The notes below the pieces were generated by a model. It was not told where the DNA came from. It ran no database searches and worked only from the letters and a program-made list of their open reading frames with translations. Positions 55,989-63,852 of a stretch of 64,000 nucleotides of DNA are shown here, piece by piece. The first letter of the stretch is position 1; each line of letters starts with the position of its first letter. Position numbers and translations under genes: made by a program. This DNA is from Pseudomonas sp. MN1F (GTDB taxonomy: Bacteria > Pseudomonadota > Gammaproteobacteria > Pseudomonadales > Pseudomonadaceae). The stretch is from assembly GCF_009391885.1 (NCBI RefSeq), contig NZ_VZII01000029.1, positions 1 through 64,000 on the forward strand, read 5' to 3'.

Positions 55989-56996
55989 TCAGACCAGCTC
56001 GGCCCGCTTCAGCTCACTCTTCAGGTAGGCGTAATAGACCGGCCCCGCCACCACCCCCGGCAAGCCGAACGCCGCCTCGAACACCAACATCGCCAGCAGC
56101 AGCTCCCAGGCCTTGGCACTGATCTGCCCACCGACGATCTTCGCGTTGAGGAAATACTCGACCTTGTGGATCACGATCAAATAGCCCAGCGCCGCCGCCG
56201 CCACCCAGATCGACAACGACATGCCGACGATGGTGATCAGGGTGTTGGACATCAGGTTGCCGATCACCGGCAGCAGCCCAAGCAGGAAGGTCAGCACGAT
56301 CAGCGTCTTGGTCAGCGGCAGGTGCACGCCGAACGACGGCAACACCACGGCGAGGAAAATGCCGGTGAACGCGGTGTTGAGCATCGAGATCTTGATCTGC
56401 GCGAAGACGATGTTGCGAAACGCCTGCACCAGCAGGTTCAGCCGCTCGAACAGGGCCGCAGCCAAGGGCTTGCGCCGGGAAATGTCGGGAATGCGCTGCA
56501 GGGCGATGATGGCCCCAAGGATCATGCCGATCAGCAGCGTCACGAACATGTGCGCCATGCCCTTGCCCACCAGCTGCAGGTCGCTGAGGTGGCTCTTGAT
56601 CCAGTCACCGATGGCCACCTTGAACTCCGCCGCACTGGCCGGCAGGTAGGCTTCGATGAACGGCGGCAGCTGGCTGCGGGCACGTTCGACCAAGGTCATG
56701 AACTTGTCCAGCGAGGCGCCGGGGTTTTCGGCTTCGTGCAGCAGGAAGCTGAAGGCACCGGCAATAAGCAGGGTCAGCACACTGACCACCAGCACACCCA
56801 GCAGCGCCACCGCCAGCCAGCGCGCACGCTGCCCGGCGATCAGCGGTTGCAGGCGCGGGGTGAGCATGTTCACCAGTTCGAACACCAACAGCCCGGCCAG
56901 CAGGCTGGGCAGCAACTTCAGGGGCAAAGCCAGCAGCAGCCCGGCCATGACGATGATCAGGCTGGCCAGGGTGATCTGGCGGGGGGTGAAAGTCAT
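55989..56996 (-). CDS. AI-2E/PerM family (UPF0118) membrane transporter
   Basis: This 335-residue inner-membrane protein has about eight helices in the PerM/TqsA pattern: paired helices at the N-terminus, a long amphipathic extracytoplasmic section (about 95-150), then six helices including the conserved FLLGLLPVIGNLMSNTLI and a terminal GLPGVVAGPVYYAYL. Family members include an exporter of autoinducer-2 in E. coli and Na+/H+ antiporters in other bacteria, so the substrate is not predictable. It is convergent with the Hsp70 gene. Confidence 0.85.
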   Translation of the reverse strand: MTFTPRQITLASLIIVMAGLLLALPLKLLPSLLAGLLVFELVNMLTPRLQPLIAGQRARWLAVALLGVLVVSVLTLLIAGAFSFLLHEAENPGASLDKFMTLVERARSQLPPFIEAYLPASAAEFKVAIGDWIKSHLSDLQLVGKGMAHMFVTLLIGMILGAIIALQRIPDISRRKPLAAALFERLNLLVQAFRNIVFAQIKISMLNTAFTGIFLAVVLPSFGVHLPLTKTLIVLTFLLGLLPVIGNLMSNTLITIVGMSLSIWVAAAALGYLIVIHKVEYFLNAKIVGGQISAKAWELLLAMLVFEAAFGLPGVVAGPVYYAYLKSELKRAELV

Positions 56997-57066
56997 ACAG
57001 CCTCGACGGCAGACGGCAGGAATGCCCGCAGTCTGCCAGCCTTCAGGGCACAGGCATAGGCGCAGG

Positions 57067-57354
57067 TCACTTCTTCTTCAGGCAGTCGCTCATGAACGCC
57101 TTGCGTTCGTCACCCTTGAGCGCCTTGGTGGTGGCGTCGGCGTTGCAGGTCTTCATCTTGTCCTGCTGCGACTGGGGCACGTCCTTCTTCAGGCAAGTGC
57201 TCATGAACGCCTTGCGTTCGTCACCCTTGAGCGCCTTGGTGGTGGCGTCGGCGTTGCAGGTTTTCATCTTTTCCTGTTGCGCCGTGTTGGCGGCAAATCC
57301 TTGCGCACTGAACAACACGGCCAACACCAGCAGGGGCATGTGCAGCATTTTCAT
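57067..57354 (-). CDS. PsiF-repeat secreted protein with duplicated domain
   Basis: A 95-residue precursor with signal peptide (MKMLHMPLLVLAVLFSAQGFA) followed by two PsiF repeats, each containing KMKTCNADATTKALKGDERK and a second cysteine in FMSxCLKK. PsiF-domain proteins are phosphate-starvation-inducible in E. coli, but their function is unknown. The two units share more than 60 identical bases in a row 111 bp apart, so the duplication is recent or homogenised. The ATG at 57354 has AAGGAG upstream. Two cysteines per repeat may form disulfides. Confidence 0.85.
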   Translation of the reverse strand: MKMLHMPLLVLAVLFSAQGFAANTAQQEKMKTCNADATTKALKGDERKAFMSTCLKKDVPQSQQDKMKTCNADATTKALKGDERKAFMSDCLKKK

Positions 57355-57493
57355 GGAGTGGTCTCCTTGACTCCGCGCCCGATGCACGGACATGCGCCTG
57401 AGTGTAGACAAGATTTTTTACATTTTGCCCGGGCATGGGCCTTCATAATGGTCAGCCAGGCGTCACTGCCAAAACGAAAGAGTCTGTTGCTGC

Positions 57494-58366
57494 ATGAATT
57501 ACGCGTTTCCCCTTTTCGCCATTCTCATCTGGGCCGGCAATACCGTGGTCACCAAGATGTCGGCCGGCGCCATCTACCCTGCCGAAATCGGCTTCTACCG
57601 CTGGCTGCTGGCCGGCGCACTGTTCACCCCGTTCCTGCTGCCCGCCGTGTGGCGCAACCGTGCGGCCATCCGCCCGCACCTGGGCAAGGTGGCCATCCTC
57701 GGCGTGCTGGGCATGGCCGTGTATCAGAGCCTGGCGTACTTCGCCGCCGGCATTACCAGCGCCACCAACATGGGCATCATCCTCTCGCTGATGCCGTTGA
57801 TGTCGCTGGCCCTGTCCATCGCCTGGCTGGGGCAGCGCCTGAGCTACGGCGCCCTGGCAGGCGCCGTGGTGTCGTTCGTCGGCGTGCTCGAAGTGGTTTC
57901 CGCCGGCCAGCCGGGCATCCTGCTGGAACAAGGCTTGAACGGCGGCGACCTGCTGATGCTGGTGGCGACCCTGGCCTACGCGCTGTACAGCTTCCTGTTG
58001 AAGAAATGGCAGCTGCGCCTGCCGCCGTTGCAGCTGCTGTACCTGCAAGTGCTGGTGGCCATCCTGGTGTTGCTGCCGCTGTTCCTGCTCTCGGCCAAGA
58101 CTGGCCTGAACGGCCACAACATCGGCCTGGTGCTGTACGCCTGCGTGCTCGCCTCGATGATCGCGCCGCTGGTGTGGATGCAGGCCGTGCATCGCCTGGG
58201 GCCCAGCCGTACCACGTTGTTTTTCAACCTGTTGCCGGTGGTGACCGCACTGATCGCCGCGGTGGTCCTGGACGAACGACTGGCCAGCTATCACCTGATC
58301 GGTGGTTTGCTGACCTTGGTCGGGGTCATTCTGGCCGAGCGCTGGACCACCCCGGTGCGCCGCTAG
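57494..58366 (+). CDS. EamA/DMT-family transporter
   Basis: A 290-residue, ten-helix exporter of the drug/metabolite transporter superfamily with two EamA repeats (about 3-135 and 150-285). The first helix IWAGNTVVTKMSAGAIYPAE and the internal LGPSRTTLFFNLLPVVTALIA are characteristic. Substrates of related proteins range from amino acids to nucleosides; none can be picked here. Its stop codon shares four bases with the stop of the convergent lipase-like gene. Confidence 0.87.
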   Translation: MNYAFPLFAILIWAGNTVVTKMSAGAIYPAEIGFYRWLLAGALFTPFLLPAVWRNRAAIRPHLGKVAILGVLGMAVYQSLAYFAAGITSATNMGIILSLMPLMSLALSIAWLGQRLSYGALAGAVVSFVGVLEVVSAGQPGILLEQGLNGGDLLMLVATLAYALYSFLLKKWQLRLPPLQLLYLQVLVAILVLLPLFLLSAKTGLNGHNIGLVLYACVLASMIAPLVWMQAVHRLGPSRTTLFFNLLPVVTALIAAVVLDERLASYHLIGGLLTLVGVILAERWTTPVRR

Positions 58367-59253
58367 AGCCCTGCTGCCTTGAGCCGCGCCGCATGTTCGG
58401 TGAACAGCCGCAGCGGCTCGGCACCCTTGCCCACGGCGCCTAGCGACTGGTTGACGATGTCCAGGTGATCGAGCGGGAAGTCATCACCGATCACCTGCCC
58501 CAGGTGCGAGCTGAAACGCCCGACCATGCCGTCGCAATGGCCCTTTTCCCTGACGAAACTGCGCGCGAACAACCGGCAGAAGCGGTTGCTGCCATCGAAG
58601 CGGTTACGCCCCTGGTCGGTCAGCCCGGGCTGCAAGGTGCCGGACCAGGAGTAGTAGCGCACGCCGCCCACCTCGTATGCCCCTTCCCCGCCCCAGGTTT
58701 CTGGCAGCCCCTGTGGATAAGCCTGGTTGAACAGGGCCACGCCGGCGCTGGTCAGGGCCTGGTGTGAAGCATGCAGGTCGACCGGCAGCGGGTCGCGCCG
58801 CCAGCCGGTTTCCAGCCATACCAGCAATACTGCCAGGCCATGCAGGATGGCTTTGAGCAGGCGCCCCTGGGGTGAGTGACCTGGCGCCCTGCGCTCAAGG
58901 TGATCGGCCAGCTCCGAACCATGATTGGGCCCCGCCACCGACGTGACCGAGGCCACCCGATCCGGCCGTTTGGCCGCCGCATAACGCGCGTTCAATGCCC
59001 CCTGACTGTGGCCGATGAGGTTGACCTTTGCCGCGCCGGTGCGCTGGCAGATGTCTTCGATGATCGCCAGCAACTGCTCACCGCGCACCTCGTTGGAATG
59101 CAGCGGCGAGACCTGCACCGGAAACACCTGCGCACCGCCCTTGCGCAATGCCGGCACGATGCCGAACCAGTATGGATAAAGCAGCACCCGGACAAAACCG
59201 AGCATGCCTGGCACCAGCACCAACGGGTATCGCGTGGCCAACTCCTGCTGCAT
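58363..59253 (-). CDS. Lipase-like alpha/beta hydrolase without signal peptide
   Basis: A 296-residue alpha/beta hydrolase of the triacylglycerol-lipase family I group. The oxyanion region YPLVLVPGMLGF is near the N-terminus and the nucleophile is in NLIGHSQGALNARYAA; an aspartate in GHCDGMVG and a late histidine in PLDHLDIVNQ fit the triad and calcium-loop region of family I. Unlike secreted LipA it has no signal peptide with the ATG at 59253, so it is probably cytoplasmic or starts elsewhere. It overlaps the EamA gene by four bases (CTAG) tail to tail. Confidence 0.82.
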   Translation of the reverse strand: MQQELATRYPLVLVPGMLGFVRVLLYPYWFGIVPALRKGGAQVFPVQVSPLHSNEVRGEQLLAIIEDICQRTGAAKVNLIGHSQGALNARYAAAKRPDRVASVTSVAGPNHGSELADHLERRAPGHSPQGRLLKAILHGLAVLLVWLETGWRRDPLPVDLHASHQALTSAGVALFNQAYPQGLPETWGGEGAYEVGGVRYYSWSGTLQPGLTDQGRNRFDGSNRFCRLFARSFVREKGHCDGMVGRFSSHLGQVIGDDFPLDHLDIVNQSLGAVGKGAEPLRLFTEHAARLKAAGL

Positions 59254-59376
59254 GGCTTGAGCCCCTTTGCGTGGACGATCGGCCAACACTAGCGCTGCTT
59301 CGATGACCACCGCAATCGAACTCCCGACGCTTCTCGCGGTTCCAACTCAAACAGACCCTTTGCAAGGAGCGGGACC

Positions 59377-59718
59377 ATGTACAAGCAGACCCTGGCAATC
59401 CTTCTGGCAAGCGCCGCCCTGGCCGCCTGCAGCAGCCACCCGGAAAACCCGGTGGACCATGTCACCTACCGCGACGAACCGCTGGTCAAACAGGTGGAAA
59501 ACGGCATGACCATGCAGAAGGTCATCGCCATCGGCGGCAGCCCATCGAACGTGATCGACCTGCCGCACGGGGGTACCTGCAACGACTACATCCTCAACCG
59601 CGACGGCCACCAGCAGCCGTACTACGTGCGCTTCGACGCCACCGGCCATGTCGATGCCAAGGGCTTCAAGACCTGCAAGCAACGAGAAGAAGACAGCAAA
59701 GCCGCCCATGGCGCTTGA
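59377..59718 (+). CDS. osmE: Osmotically inducible lipoprotein OsmE
   Basis: OsmE is a small lipoprotein of the SmpA/OmlA (BamE-like) fold induced by osmotic stress. The 113-residue precursor has a lipobox LAACSS with the lipidated cysteine at residue 18, then a short two-helix, three-strand fold (KQVENGMTMQKVIAIGGSP and CNDYILNRDGHQQPYYVRFD). The ATG at 59377 follows GCAAGGAGCGGGACC. It precedes the ferritin-like gene by 48 bp, so the two may be one stress-induced unit. Confidence 0.9.
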   Translation: MYKQTLAILLASAALAACSSHPENPVDHVTYRDEPLVKQVENGMTMQKVIAIGGSPSNVIDLPHGGTCNDYILNRDGHQQPYYVRFDATGHVDAKGFKTCKQREEDSKAAHGA

Positions 59719-59766
59719 GCCTCCTGTTCACCTTGACCACCCGTCCTGATCTGTTTGGAGACAATC

Positions 59767-60297
59767 ATGAGCAACGTTGAACTGACCGATGTGCAAACCC
59801 TGCGCGAGCGTGCCCGCCAGCACGTCGAGCAAGGCGCGGTGACCGAGGGTTACCACGCCGATCGCAAGGAAATCCTGCGCCTGCTCAATGAGTCGCTGGC
59901 CACCGAACTGGTTTGCGTGCTGCGCTACAAGCGCCATTACTTCATGGCCAGCGGGATCAAGGCCAGCGTGGCGGCCAGCGAATTTCTCGAACACGCGAAT
60001 CAGGAAGCCGAGCATGCCGACAAGCTGGCCGAGCGCATCGTGCAGTTGGGCGGCGAGCCGGACTTCAACCCCGACAACCTGACCAGGAATTCCCATGCGC
60101 AGTATGTGGCGGGCAGCTCGCTGAAGGAGATGGTGCTGGAGGACCTGGTAGCGGAGCGGATTGCGATCGACAGCTATCGCGAGATCATTCAGTACATTGG
60201 CGATAAAGACCCGACTACGCGCCGTATCTTCGAAGACATCCTGGCCCAGGAAGAAGAGCACGCGGACGATATGTCCGACTTGCTTCAGGGGCTGTAA
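59767..60297 (+). CDS. Ferritin-like (bacterioferritin/Dps-related) protein
   Basis: A 176-residue four-helix ferritin-like protein with the di-iron ligands in ESLATELVCVLRYKRHY, HANQEAEHADKLAERI (ExxH) and LAQEEEHADDM (ExxH). It is nearer to the bacterioferritin family than to Dps, but lacks an obvious heme-ligand methionine at the usual place. It probably oxidises and stores iron or protects against peroxide. The ATG at 59767 follows TTTGGAGACAATC; an in-frame ATG at 59755 is less favourable. A perfect hairpin follows the stop. Confidence 0.85.
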   Translation: MSNVELTDVQTLRERARQHVEQGAVTEGYHADRKEILRLLNESLATELVCVLRYKRHYFMASGIKASVAASEFLEHANQEAEHADKLAERIVQLGGEPDFNPDNLTRNSHAQYVAGSSLKEMVLEDLVAERIAIDSYREIIQYIGDKDPTTRRIFEDILAQEEEHADDMSDLLQGL

Positions 60298-60302
60298 TTG
60301 CT

Positions 60303-60321
60303 GGGGGCGCTTTGCGCCCCC
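60303..60321. terminator. Perfect GC hairpin between convergent genes
   Basis: GGGGGCGC and GCGCCCCC pair around TTT, 6 bp after the ferritin-like gene and 5 bp before the stop of the convergent AsmA-family gene. It is probably a bidirectional terminator. Confidence 0.6.
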
Positions 60322-60325
60322 CCTG

Positions 60326-62392
60326 CTATTTCTGCTTTTTCACCGCAGCCGGCGCCTTGCCGGCTTTCATCTGCTGCAGCAACGGCGTGCACTGGTTGGG
60401 CTCATCGCCGCTGCTGGGCGCCACCAGCGCCAGCAACCCGGCAGCCGGACCGGCAACCACCCCCAACGCCAGCATCCCCGCCCCGCGCAACGCCAGCGGC
60501 ACCGCTTGCACCCCGGCACTCGGCTTGGCAAACGGCCCGCGCACATACAGCGGCGAACGCAGCGAGAACAACCGCAGCCCCTTGGATTCCGGGGTGACCT
60601 TCAAGTCCAGCTGCTCACTGGCAAAGTTGGCCGTACCGTTGATGTAGATGATCGCGTTCTCGGTATCGAAGATGAACAACCGCGTAGTCGCCAGCCCGTC
60701 CTTGATGCCGACATCCGCCGCCGCACAGTTGATCTTCACGTCCTCGTCACCGAACAGCTTGCCCACCACGTAGTTGCCGACATTGAGCCCGGCAATCTCC
60801 ATCAGGCTGCGGCTGATGGCACCATCGTTGATCAGCAGGCGCAGGTTGCCATTGGCCGTGCCCAACAACGCCGCCACCGAATTGCCATGGCCGCTGATGT
60901 CGGCGTCGCCGTTCAGCTCGCCGAAGCTGGTCTGCATCGGCGCAAAGCTGGGGAACAGCTGCTTGAGCTTGAAGCCTCGCGCTGTCAGTTGGGCGCGCCC
61001 CTGCAAAGGCACGTTGCGGCCGTCCAGGCGGATGTTGGAGCCCAGGCTGCCACCGGCCACGCCAAAGCGCAGCGGCTCCAGGCGCAACAGGCCGTCGTCG
61101 AGGATCACGTGGGCGGACAGGTCATTGAATGGCAGCTTTTCGCTGTGCACGATGCGCTTGCCGGCAAAGGTGACGTCGGCGTCCATGGCCCGCCAGCGTT
61201 CGGTGCGGAACTCCTCCACCGGCAGCACCTTGTCGGCCGGTTGCTTGCTGGCACCACCGCGGGCTTTCTGCTCGGCATTGGAGTCGGCACCAATCAACGG
61301 GGCCAGGTCCTTGAACAGCAGCTGGTTGGACACCAGGTTGCCGGAGAGCTTGGGGCGTGGCTGGCTGGCGACGAAGGCCAGGTCGCCATGAATGTCACTG
61401 TCGCCGATCTTGCCGTTGAAGCCCTGGTAATTGAAGGTCGCGCCTTCGGCGGCATGCAAGTTGGCGCTGAGCCGGCCATCGGTGGAATAGGCCGGGGTGT
61501 CGGGCAACGTCACGCCGGTCAACGGGTAGAGGTTGCCCAGGCTGGCACCGGACAGGCGCAGGCGCAGGTCCAGTGCGCCGAGGTTGCGCGGGTCGGTCAG
61601 GGTACCGGCGAGCACCACATGGGTATCGGCAATACGCACGTCGGCCTGCAGCGGGAACGGCTGGCTGGCGTCTTGCAGCGCCAGCAGGCCACCAATCTTG
61701 CCGGTGCCGGATACCGGCTGGCCTTTGTAGCGGCCTTGAGCCTTGAGCCCGAACGCATAATCCTGGGCGCCGCCGGCCTTTTCGGCGCTGGCCTTGCCGA
61801 CGATTTCACTGAAGGGGATCGGTTTGCCGAGCGGATCGATCTGCACCTTCATGCTGGTTTTCAAGGTCTGGTCATCGAAGCTGACATTGCCTTGGTCAAA
61901 GCCGATGGCACCGATGTCCAGCTGCCACTTGGACGGCTCCTCGTTCTCGTCCTTGGGCCCGAAGTCGAAGGTCCAGTTGGCGCGGCCATCGGCCAGGCGC
62001 GTGAGGTTGGCGGTGGGCTTGGTCAGGTCGATGCGCGGGATGCTGATCTGCTGGAACAGCAGTGGCAGCGGCGCCAGGCGGAACTCCACACGCTCCAGGC
62101 CGACCATCTGCGGCTCCTTGAGCCATTCAGGGTTGCCCAGGACCAGGTCTTCAGCAATGAAGTGCGGCCACGGCACCCAGGCGCGCCAGCCGCCTTCTTC
62201 CGGCTCGGTGCGCCAGTGCACGGCGAGGTTGCCATTGATTGCGAACGGCCGGTGCAAGGCCTCGGCAACCTTCTCGTTGAGCAGCGGCTTGACGCGGTTC
62301 CAGTCGAAGGTGGCGATGATCACTACCAGGATCGCCAGCAGGGTCAACAGGGTGGTTAAGGTCCAGACGAGGATTCTGGCGGGACGCGTCAT
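60326..62392 (-). CDS. AsmA-family protein
   Basis: A 688-residue protein anchored by one N-terminal helix (ILVWTLTTLLTLLAILVVII), with the AsmA domain near the start (DWNRVKPLLNEKVAEALHRPFAINGNLAV is at 62220-62310) and a long run of short beta repeats, ending in a hydrophobic Ala/Leu-rich region (MLALGVVAGPAAGLLAL). AsmA/TamB-type proteins span the periplasm and are thought to move phospholipids to the outer membrane. The start at 62392 is ATG (MTRPARILVW). A gene of the same type lies downstream of mutY in other pseudomonads, but no such partner is here. Confidence 0.88.
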   Translation of the reverse strand: MTRPARILVWTLTTLLTLLAILVVIIATFDWNRVKPLLNEKVAEALHRPFAINGNLAVHWRTEPEEGGWRAWVPWPHFIAEDLVLGNPEWLKEPQMVGLERVEFRLAPLPLLFQQISIPRIDLTKPTANLTRLADGRANWTFDFGPKDENEEPSKWQLDIGAIGFDQGNVSFDDQTLKTSMKVQIDPLGKPIPFSEIVGKASAEKAGGAQDYAFGLKAQGRYKGQPVSGTGKIGGLLALQDASQPFPLQADVRIADTHVVLAGTLTDPRNLGALDLRLRLSGASLGNLYPLTGVTLPDTPAYSTDGRLSANLHAAEGATFNYQGFNGKIGDSDIHGDLAFVASQPRPKLSGNLVSNQLLFKDLAPLIGADSNAEQKARGGASKQPADKVLPVEEFRTERWRAMDADVTFAGKRIVHSEKLPFNDLSAHVILDDGLLRLEPLRFGVAGGSLGSNIRLDGRNVPLQGRAQLTARGFKLKQLFPSFAPMQTSFGELNGDADISGHGNSVAALLGTANGNLRLLINDGAISRSLMEIAGLNVGNYVVGKLFGDEDVKINCAAADVGIKDGLATTRLFIFDTENAIIYINGTANFASEQLDLKVTPESKGLRLFSLRSPLYVRGPFAKPSAGVQAVPLALRGAGMLALGVVAGPAAGLLALVAPSSGDEPNQCTPLLQQMKAGKAPAAVKKQK

Positions 62393-62733
62393 TGCGTGAT
62401 TCTCCTGACGGCTTGGCACAAAGCAGGCGTAACGATGGCACTCAAGATCTCGGACTGATGAAAACCCGCAGGGTTTTATCGGAGGCCGCCATGATAGCGA
62501 GTTTTTTTCGGGTTTCTTGCGCAGCTTTTGCGCTTGGGCAGGGTTGCCCAGCCCCTCGAATCGTTACTGGCAAATAGCCGCAAATCACCCTGAAATAGCT
62601 GGAATAGAGCCTTCGGCTGACGCTATCAATACCGTCGATTGTTACCATTACCCGTATGAACTTCTCTCTGGCGACACCGGGCGTAACATTGGCTTCGTAC
62701 CCACTTTCCAGCCCCCGAGAGGAGCACCGAACC
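62393..62733. other. 341-bp noncoding region between divergent genes
   Basis: This gap separates the AsmA-family gene from the repeat protein gene. It holds AAAACCC-GCA-GGGTTTT (62461-62477), a small perfect hairpin with T-rich right arm, then AT-rich sequence including TTTTTTTCGGG. I see no open frame with coding character and no RNA gene I can name. A strong GAGAGGAG ribosome site for the next gene is at its right end. Confidence 0.6.
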
Positions 62734-63051
62734 ATGAAACGCACCCTGCTGACCCTGACCCTGTCGATCCTTGCGGCCAACGCCTTCGCCCTGCCAGCTG
62801 CCGACCAGCACCTGACCGCCGAATCACGCTCCAGCGCTGCTGAAATCGCCCAACCGCTCAAAACCGTTGCCGAAGGTGGTTCGGATCGCCTGATCGAACG
62901 CTCCGGTCGTGTTGCCGAAGGTGGCTCGGACCGCCTGATCGAACGCTCTGGCCGTGTTGCCGAAGGTGGCTCGGACCGCCTGATCGAACGCTCTGGCCGT
63001 GTTGCCGAAGGTGGTTCGGATCGTCTGGTTGAAATCAGTCATGTGAGCTGA
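62734..63051 (+). CDS. Small secreted protein of four 15-residue tandem repeats
   Basis: A 105-residue precursor with signal peptide (MKRTLLTLTLSILAANAFA) followed by about 25 residues and four copies of VAEGGSDRLIERSGR, the last diverging to RLVEISHVS. The DNA repeat unit is 45 bp (62866-63045), and copies 2 and 3 are identical. I do not recognise a characterised family; similar Pseudomonas proteins have, as I recall, been annotated as a 'phage infection protein' without functional proof. It has a strong GAGAGGAG site, and a Rho-independent terminator follows, so it is a real single-gene unit, probably exported to the periplasm or beyond. Confidence 0.85.
   Translation: MKRTLLTLTLSILAANAFALPAADQHLTAESRSSAAEIAQPLKTVAEGGSDRLIERSGRVAEGGSDRLIERSGRVAEGGSDRLIERSGRVAEGGSDRLVEISHVS
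62866..63045 (+). repeat. Four tandem 45-bp repeats within the secreted protein gene
   Basis: Units start at 62866, 62911, 62956 and 63001. Units 2 and 3 are identical, unit 1 differs by a few third-position changes, and unit 4 diverges in its second half. The period is a multiple of three, so copy-number change keeps the frame. Confidence 0.9.
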
Positions 63052-63101
63052 TCGCCATGGCCGAAAAGAACAATCTCTGTCACACCGCTTGCTCCCCTCC
63101 C

Positions 63102-63134
63102 AGCCCGGTCCATTGACCGGGCTTCGTTTTTTTA
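63102..63134 (+). terminator. Rho-independent terminator of the repeat-protein gene
   Basis: AGCCCGGTC and GACCGGGCT form a 9-bp perfect stem with a 4-nt loop followed by TCGTTTTTTT. It lies 50 bp after the stop of the repeat protein. Confidence 0.85.
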
Positions 63135-63173
63135 TCTAGAGTGCCCAGCCTCACCGTCACAGAAGCCCGCCCC

Positions 63174-63809
63174 ATGCTGCCGCGCGCCGAACAGAAGCTA
63201 CAGACCCGCCAGGCCTTGCTGGACGCCGCCTGCCAGCTCATGGAGAGCGGCCGTGGCTTTGGCAGTGTGAGCCTGCGCGAAGTGGCCAAGGCGGCAGGCA
63301 TCGTGCCTACCGGCTTCTATCGGCACTTTTCCGACATGGACGCCCTGGGCCTGGCACTGGTAGCCGAAGTCGATGCCACGTTCCGCCAGACCATCCGCCT
63401 GGTGCGGCATAACGAATTCGAGCTCGGCGGTATCACCGATGCGTCCGTGCGCATCTTCCTCGACGTGGTCGCCGCCCACCGCGCCCAGTTCCTGTTCCTG
63501 GCCCGCGAGCAGTACGGCGGCTCGCAAGCCGTGCGCCAGGCCATCGCCCGCCTGCGCCAGGACATCAGCGACGACCTGGCCACGGACCTTGCGCGGATGA
63601 AGCGCTGGCAGCATCTGGACAACGCCGCGCTGGCGGTGATGGCCGACCTGGTGGTGAAGACCGTGTTCGCCACCCTGCCGGAACTGATCGACAGCCCGGA
63701 GCCGGGTTATCCACAGGTGCTGAGCGCCCAGGAAAAGATCACCCAGCAACTGCGCTTCATCTTCGTCGGTGCGCGCCACTGGCAAGGGCTGGGCAACCCA
63801 CAACCCTAG
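63174..63809 (+). CDS. TetR-family regulator, FabR/DesT type
   Basis: This 211-residue repressor resembles E. coli FabR and P. aeruginosa DesT, which sense the unsaturated-to-saturated acyl-CoA ratio and control desaturase genes. The helix-turn-helix is VSLREVAKAAGIVPTGFYRHFSD, typical of this branch, and the C-terminal ligand domain ends QLRFIFVGARHWQGLG like FabR. I chose the ATG at 63174 (MLPRAEQKLQTRQALL), which matches FabR; a GTG at 63141 would add 11 residues. No desaturase genes are adjacent within the window, so its targets are unconfirmed. Confidence 0.87.
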   Translation: MLPRAEQKLQTRQALLDAACQLMESGRGFGSVSLREVAKAAGIVPTGFYRHFSDMDALGLALVAEVDATFRQTIRLVRHNEFELGGITDASVRIFLDVVAAHRAQFLFLAREQYGGSQAVRQAIARLRQDISDDLATDLARMKRWQHLDNAALAVMADLVVKTVFATLPELIDSPEPGYPQVLSAQEKITQQLRFIFVGARHWQGLGNPQP

Positions 63810-63852
63810 TTCTGCTACCATGGCGCCCTGCCCGAAAGCGACGAGCGCCCAC

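Noticed and set aside
60161..62359. 732-codon open frame antisense to the AsmA-family gene
   Set aside because: The minus-strand AsmA protein has a membrane anchor and family features; the plus-strand frame overlaps the ferritin-like gene and has none.
62824..63042. Open minus-strand frame across the tandem repeats
   Set aside because: The plus-strand protein has a signal peptide, ribosome site and terminator; the minus frame is open only because the repeat unit is a multiple of three without stops.
62866..63045. Possible CRISPR-like array
   Set aside because: Units are directly adjacent without unique spacers and are coding.
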